The translations under genes were made by a program, and so were the position numbers. DNA of 9,024 bases, from NCBI GenBank assembly GCA_031259095.1, contig JAIRLW010000641.1, forward strand, positions 1 to 9,024. The letters run 5' to 3'. This DNA is from Planctomycetaceae bacterium. GTDB taxonomy: Bacteria > Planctomycetota > Planctomycetia > Pirellulales > Thermoguttaceae. The notes below the pieces were generated by a model. It was not told the DNA's origin, did not search any database, and worked only from the letters and a program-made list of their open reading frames with translations. Every line of letters starts with the position of its first letter. The stretch's first letter is position 1. Shown here in pieces: positions 7,607 to 9,024 of this stretch.

Positions 7607-8290
7607 TTAAACGTTATTTTTTGTTTCTGATTCTATTTTCAACATTTCATATATTTCCTGCCATGTTTTTAAATAAAATCCTGTTTCTTTATTAGAAAGT
7701 TGCCGGAAAGTATCGGAAGTATAAAATTTATCTGTCGCTTCCATTTCGTTTAATCCGAAGTCCTGCATCATCTGCTCTACAAGCGGTTCTGAAATATGTA
7801 CAATATTTAAGATTTTATTTTGGTCGATAGATTCGAGCGTAAGTAACGATTTTACCGTACAAAAACAAATTTGATGCGTTTCTTCATGGTGTTCGAGTTC
7901 TTTCAGAAAATCGGCTTTATTTACTTTTTCTTTCAGATAATCAAAAATTCGTCGTTGCACTTTATCATTGGCAACGGGTCCTTCAACAATATCGTAATCA
8001 TGAGTTGCGGACAATGGATCACGATTGGCAATAATAAAATCCAACCATTCTTCATTATAACATTTGAAATGCTTTACCTTGCAAAGCCGTTCCGTAAAAG
8101 GACTGTCGTAATAGATAAATTCTGTAACAACACCTTTTGTACGGTTTTTCCGCCCGATTATTTTTGCCCAATTTTCGGCATGACGGCGAAATTTTGTTAC
8201 ATAAAAACCTTGTCCGAAATCTTTATTAGGTTGACATTTTGACAAATCGATCTCTTCTATTTTCATGTAACTTCCATGAAAAACATTCAT
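7607..8290 (-). CDS. DUF3990-like putative ADP-ribosyltransferase (toxin-like) protein
   Basis: Resembles the DUF3990 family, thought to share the ADP-ribosyltransferase fold, which would transfer ADP-ribose from NAD+ to an unknown target. Family-type motifs in order are F-H-G-S (4-7), D-F-G-Q-G-F-Y-V-T (24-32), N-E-E-W-L-D-F (79-85), Y-D-I-V-E-G-P-V-A-N-D (99-109) and H-Q-I-C-F-C-T (139-145), the last where the final catalytic Glu/Gln is expected. Residues of about 160-227 extend beyond the usual core and resemble a separate small-protein family (see findings). I chose ATG at 8290, giving 227 aa, because GGAGGG lies eight bases upstream and the F-H-G-S motif then sits at the family-typical N-terminus. 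An upstream ATG at 8317 would add nine residues and lie inside the preceding gene. The start shares one base with the stop of the DUF3791-like gene (TGATG), implying coupled translation. Hand-counted GC of 32-35% in two 60-base samples is below its neighbours, suggesting transfer. Toxin activity is inferred. Confidence 0.85.
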   Translation of the reverse strand: MNVFHGSYMKIEEIDLSKCQPNKDFGQGFYVTKFRRHAENWAKIIGRKNRTKGVVTEFIYYDSPFTERLCKVKHFKCYNEEWLDFIIANRDPLSATHDYDIVEGPVANDKVQRRIFDYLKEKVNKADFLKELEHHEETHQICFCTVKSLLTLESIDQNKILNIVHISEPLVEQMMQDFGLNEMEATDKFYTSDTFRQLSNKETGFYLKTWQEIYEMLKIESETKNNV

Positions 8291-8511
8291 CAACGCAGCC
8301 CTCCATTTTCGTAACAAACCGTGTATAAGTCATTCAAGGCATACAACACGTTATCCGTGTGCAACGCCCACCAATGTTCATACAAAAAATCAAGCCCGCC
8401 GTATTTTTTTAAGTACAAATAAGCTTCCTGAACATCCATCTTATAAGCATCGGCAAACTTGGGAATAATGAAGGTGATAAAACTAATCTTGTCTCTTGTT
8501 TCTTTGTCCAT
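8290..8511 (-). CDS. DUF3791-like small protein, putative antitoxin partner
   Basis: A 73-residue protein that fits the DUF3791 family: a hydrophobic start (F-I-T-F-I-I, 11-16), F-A-D-A-Y-K-M (19-25), E-A-Y-L-Y-L-K-K-Y-G-G-L-D-F-L-Y-E (29-45), and L-H-T-D (50-53). From memory, DUF3791 genes often sit directly beside DUF3990 genes, and the pair is commonly regarded as toxin-antitoxin-like; I know of no biochemical proof to cite. It has no signal peptide or membrane segment and is probably a small helical cytoplasmic protein that could bind the downstream protein. GGAGG at 8516-8520 lies four bases before the ATG, a rather tight but usable spacing. A perfect TATAAT lies 21 bases upstream. The stop overlaps the next start by one base. 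Confidence 0.85.
   Translation of the reverse strand: MDKETRDKISFITFIIPKFADAYKMDVQEAYLYLKKYGGLDFLYEHWWALHTDNVLYALNDLYTVCYENGGLR
8299..8304 (-). promoter_or_regulatory. Strong Shine-Dalgarno that fixes the DUF3990-like start
   Basis: Read on the minus strand this is GGAGGG, eight bases before the ATG at 8290. It lies inside the last codons of the DUF3791-like gene (…N-G-G-L-R-stop). It decides for the 227-residue product over the longer 236-residue frame that opens at 8317. Confidence 0.8.
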
Positions 8512-8532
8512 TGTACCTCCGGTAATAGACTC

Positions 8533-8538
8533 ATTATA
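8533..8538 (-). promoter_or_regulatory. Candidate -10 box for the DUF3791/DUF3990 pair
   Basis: On the minus strand this hexamer is a perfect TATAAT. Transcription would begin near 8526, giving a leader of about 15 bases that still contains the GGAGG ribosome binding site. The matching -35 position (about 8556-8561, 17-base spacer) reads TTTCAA, only a half match, and lies inside the arm of the palindromic repeat. A chance match in AT-rich sequence is possible. Confidence 0.4.
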
Positions 8539-8551
8539 TTTGAAAATATGG

Positions 8552-8643
8552 TTTGTTGAAACTGTCCGCAGATGACGCAGATTTTCGCGGATCGTTTCAA
8601 CAAATCACTCGTGTCCTCTGCGCTAATCTGCGTCATTTGCGGA
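8552..8643. repeat. Nested palindromic repeat element
   Basis: Two overlapping inverted repeats are present. The first pairs TTTGTTGAAAC (8552-8562) with GTTTCAACAAA (8594-8604), 11 of 11 bases, and continues inward after a two-base mismatch as TCCGC/GCGGA (8565-8569 with 8587-8591). The second pairs 8565-8583 with 8625-8643, 18 of 19 bases, built on ATGACGCAGATT. Both use 8565-8569, so the two RNA hairpins exclude each other. No U-tract follows either, so it is not a standard terminator. The body is rich in G-C-A-G-A-T/G-C-G-G-A-type words and looks like a dispersed intergenic repeat, but only one copy is in the window. It overlaps the last codons and stop of the glycosyltransferase gene. 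Confidence 0.8.
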
Positions 8644-9024
8644 GCATCTTTTCTAAAATTATTTCAACACATTGATCCCAACTAAATTTTTTGGCTTGTT
8701 CCAATCCTTTTGCCGTCATTGTTTTTCGTAACGTTTCGTTATTCAGCACACGATTAAATGCGTCAACAAGACCTTCGGCATCGTGCGGATCAAGCATCAT
8801 TCCGGCGTCGCCGACCACTTCCGGCAATGACGAAGTATTGGACGTAATCACCGGCGTACCGCATTGCATCGCCTCAAGCGGCGGTAAACCAAAACCTTCA
8901 TAAATCGACATATAACAAAAACAACTTGCTCCCGAATAAAGAAACGGTAAATCTTCGTCGTCAACATAACCGGTAAAGATAATTTTCTTTTTAACTTTTT
9001 CCGGTAAACGTGCAAATACTTTTT
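8633..9024 (-). CDS. GT4-family glycosyltransferase, C-terminal fragment (5' end outside window)
   Basis: C-terminal 129 residues of a GT-B fold glycosyltransferase of the GT4 (RfaG/WcaA-like, 'glycosyl transferase group 1') type, which transfers a sugar from a nucleotide-sugar donor, typically in polysaccharide or lipopolysaccharide synthesis at the inner membrane face. The visible part reads [10 protein letters not shown] (16-25), then [12 protein letters not shown] with the E-x7-E pair E42/E50, then C-G-T-P-V-I-T-S-N and [10 protein letters not shown], all donor-binding landmarks. An ATG at 8911 lies in the middle of the domain and is not the start: the frame stays open through 9024 and the residues before it fit the family. 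The stop TGA and the preceding R-K codons lie inside the palindromic repeat. Donor and acceptor cannot be told from this fragment. Confidence 0.93.
   Translation of the reverse strand, partial: KVFARLPEKVKKKIIFTGYVDDEDLPFLYSGASCFCYMSIYEGFGLPPLEAMQCGTPVITSNTSSLPEVVGDAGMMLDPHDAEGLVDAFNRVLNNETLRKTMTAKGLEQAKKFSWDQCVEIILEKMLRK

Noticed and set aside
8291..8317. Upstream ATG at 8317 as the start of the ART-like protein.
   Set aside because: It would place nine extra residues before the usual N-terminal F-H-G-S motif, while GGAGGG sits ideally for the ATG at 8290.
8409..8636. A 75-residue minus-strand frame overlapping the DUF3791-like gene.
   Set aside because: It starts in the palindromic repeat, runs out of frame through the DUF3791-like gene and matches nothing; the DUF3791-like frame has a good ribosome binding site.
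8633..8911. A complete 92-residue protein beginning at 8911.
   Set aside because: The frame is open to the window edge and the preceding residues fit a GT4 glycosyltransferase, so the Met is internal.

Overview
The window looks like a Planctomycete chromosome, probably from a host-associated (gut-type) lineage. The evidence is a giant flagellin with ordinary ends and a very large centre, and a membrane-anchored Ser/Thr kinase whose kinase domain reads like planctomycete kinases I know. A putative toxin-antitoxin pair of a kind I associate with gut Firmicutes and Bacteroidetes supports the habitat guess. The taxonomic call rests on protein-level recognition from memory; no rRNA or other marker gene is present.

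Layout. Positions 1-538 hold no convincing gene: a terminator-like hairpin near the left edge, AT-rich sequence, then two arrays of 7-bp units just before the flagellin. Positions 539-4399 (+) encode a 1286-residue flagellin, followed by a strong intrinsic terminator at 4443-4496 that can work in both directions. Positions 4504-4657 are a 9-bp-periodic repeat framed by inverted arms, lying between convergent genes. Everything to the right is on the minus strand. In transcription order it is: the 3' end of a GT4-family glycosyltransferase (9024-8633, cut by the window edge); a nested palindromic repeat that overlaps the end of that gene; a 73-aa DUF3791-like protein (8511-8290); a 227-aa DUF3990-like putative ADP-ribosyltransferase (8290-7607); and a 972-aa transmembrane Ser/Thr kinase (7594-4676).

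How the genes relate. The DUF3791-like, DUF3990-like and kinase genes are packed like an operon: stop and start share one base at 8290, and only 12 bases separate the second and third genes. A perfect TATAAT lies 21 bases before the first start. The small protein and the ART-like protein look like a toxin-antitoxin or defence module, and that module is more AT-rich than its neighbours (hand-counted 60-base samples: 32-35% GC against about 50% in the kinase and flagellin). The ART-like protein carries a C-terminal extension that resembles a separate small protein family often found beside such genes, so part of a multi-gene module may be fused here. Whether the kinase belongs functionally to the module is unproven. 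The flagellin and glycosyltransferase appear unrelated to it.
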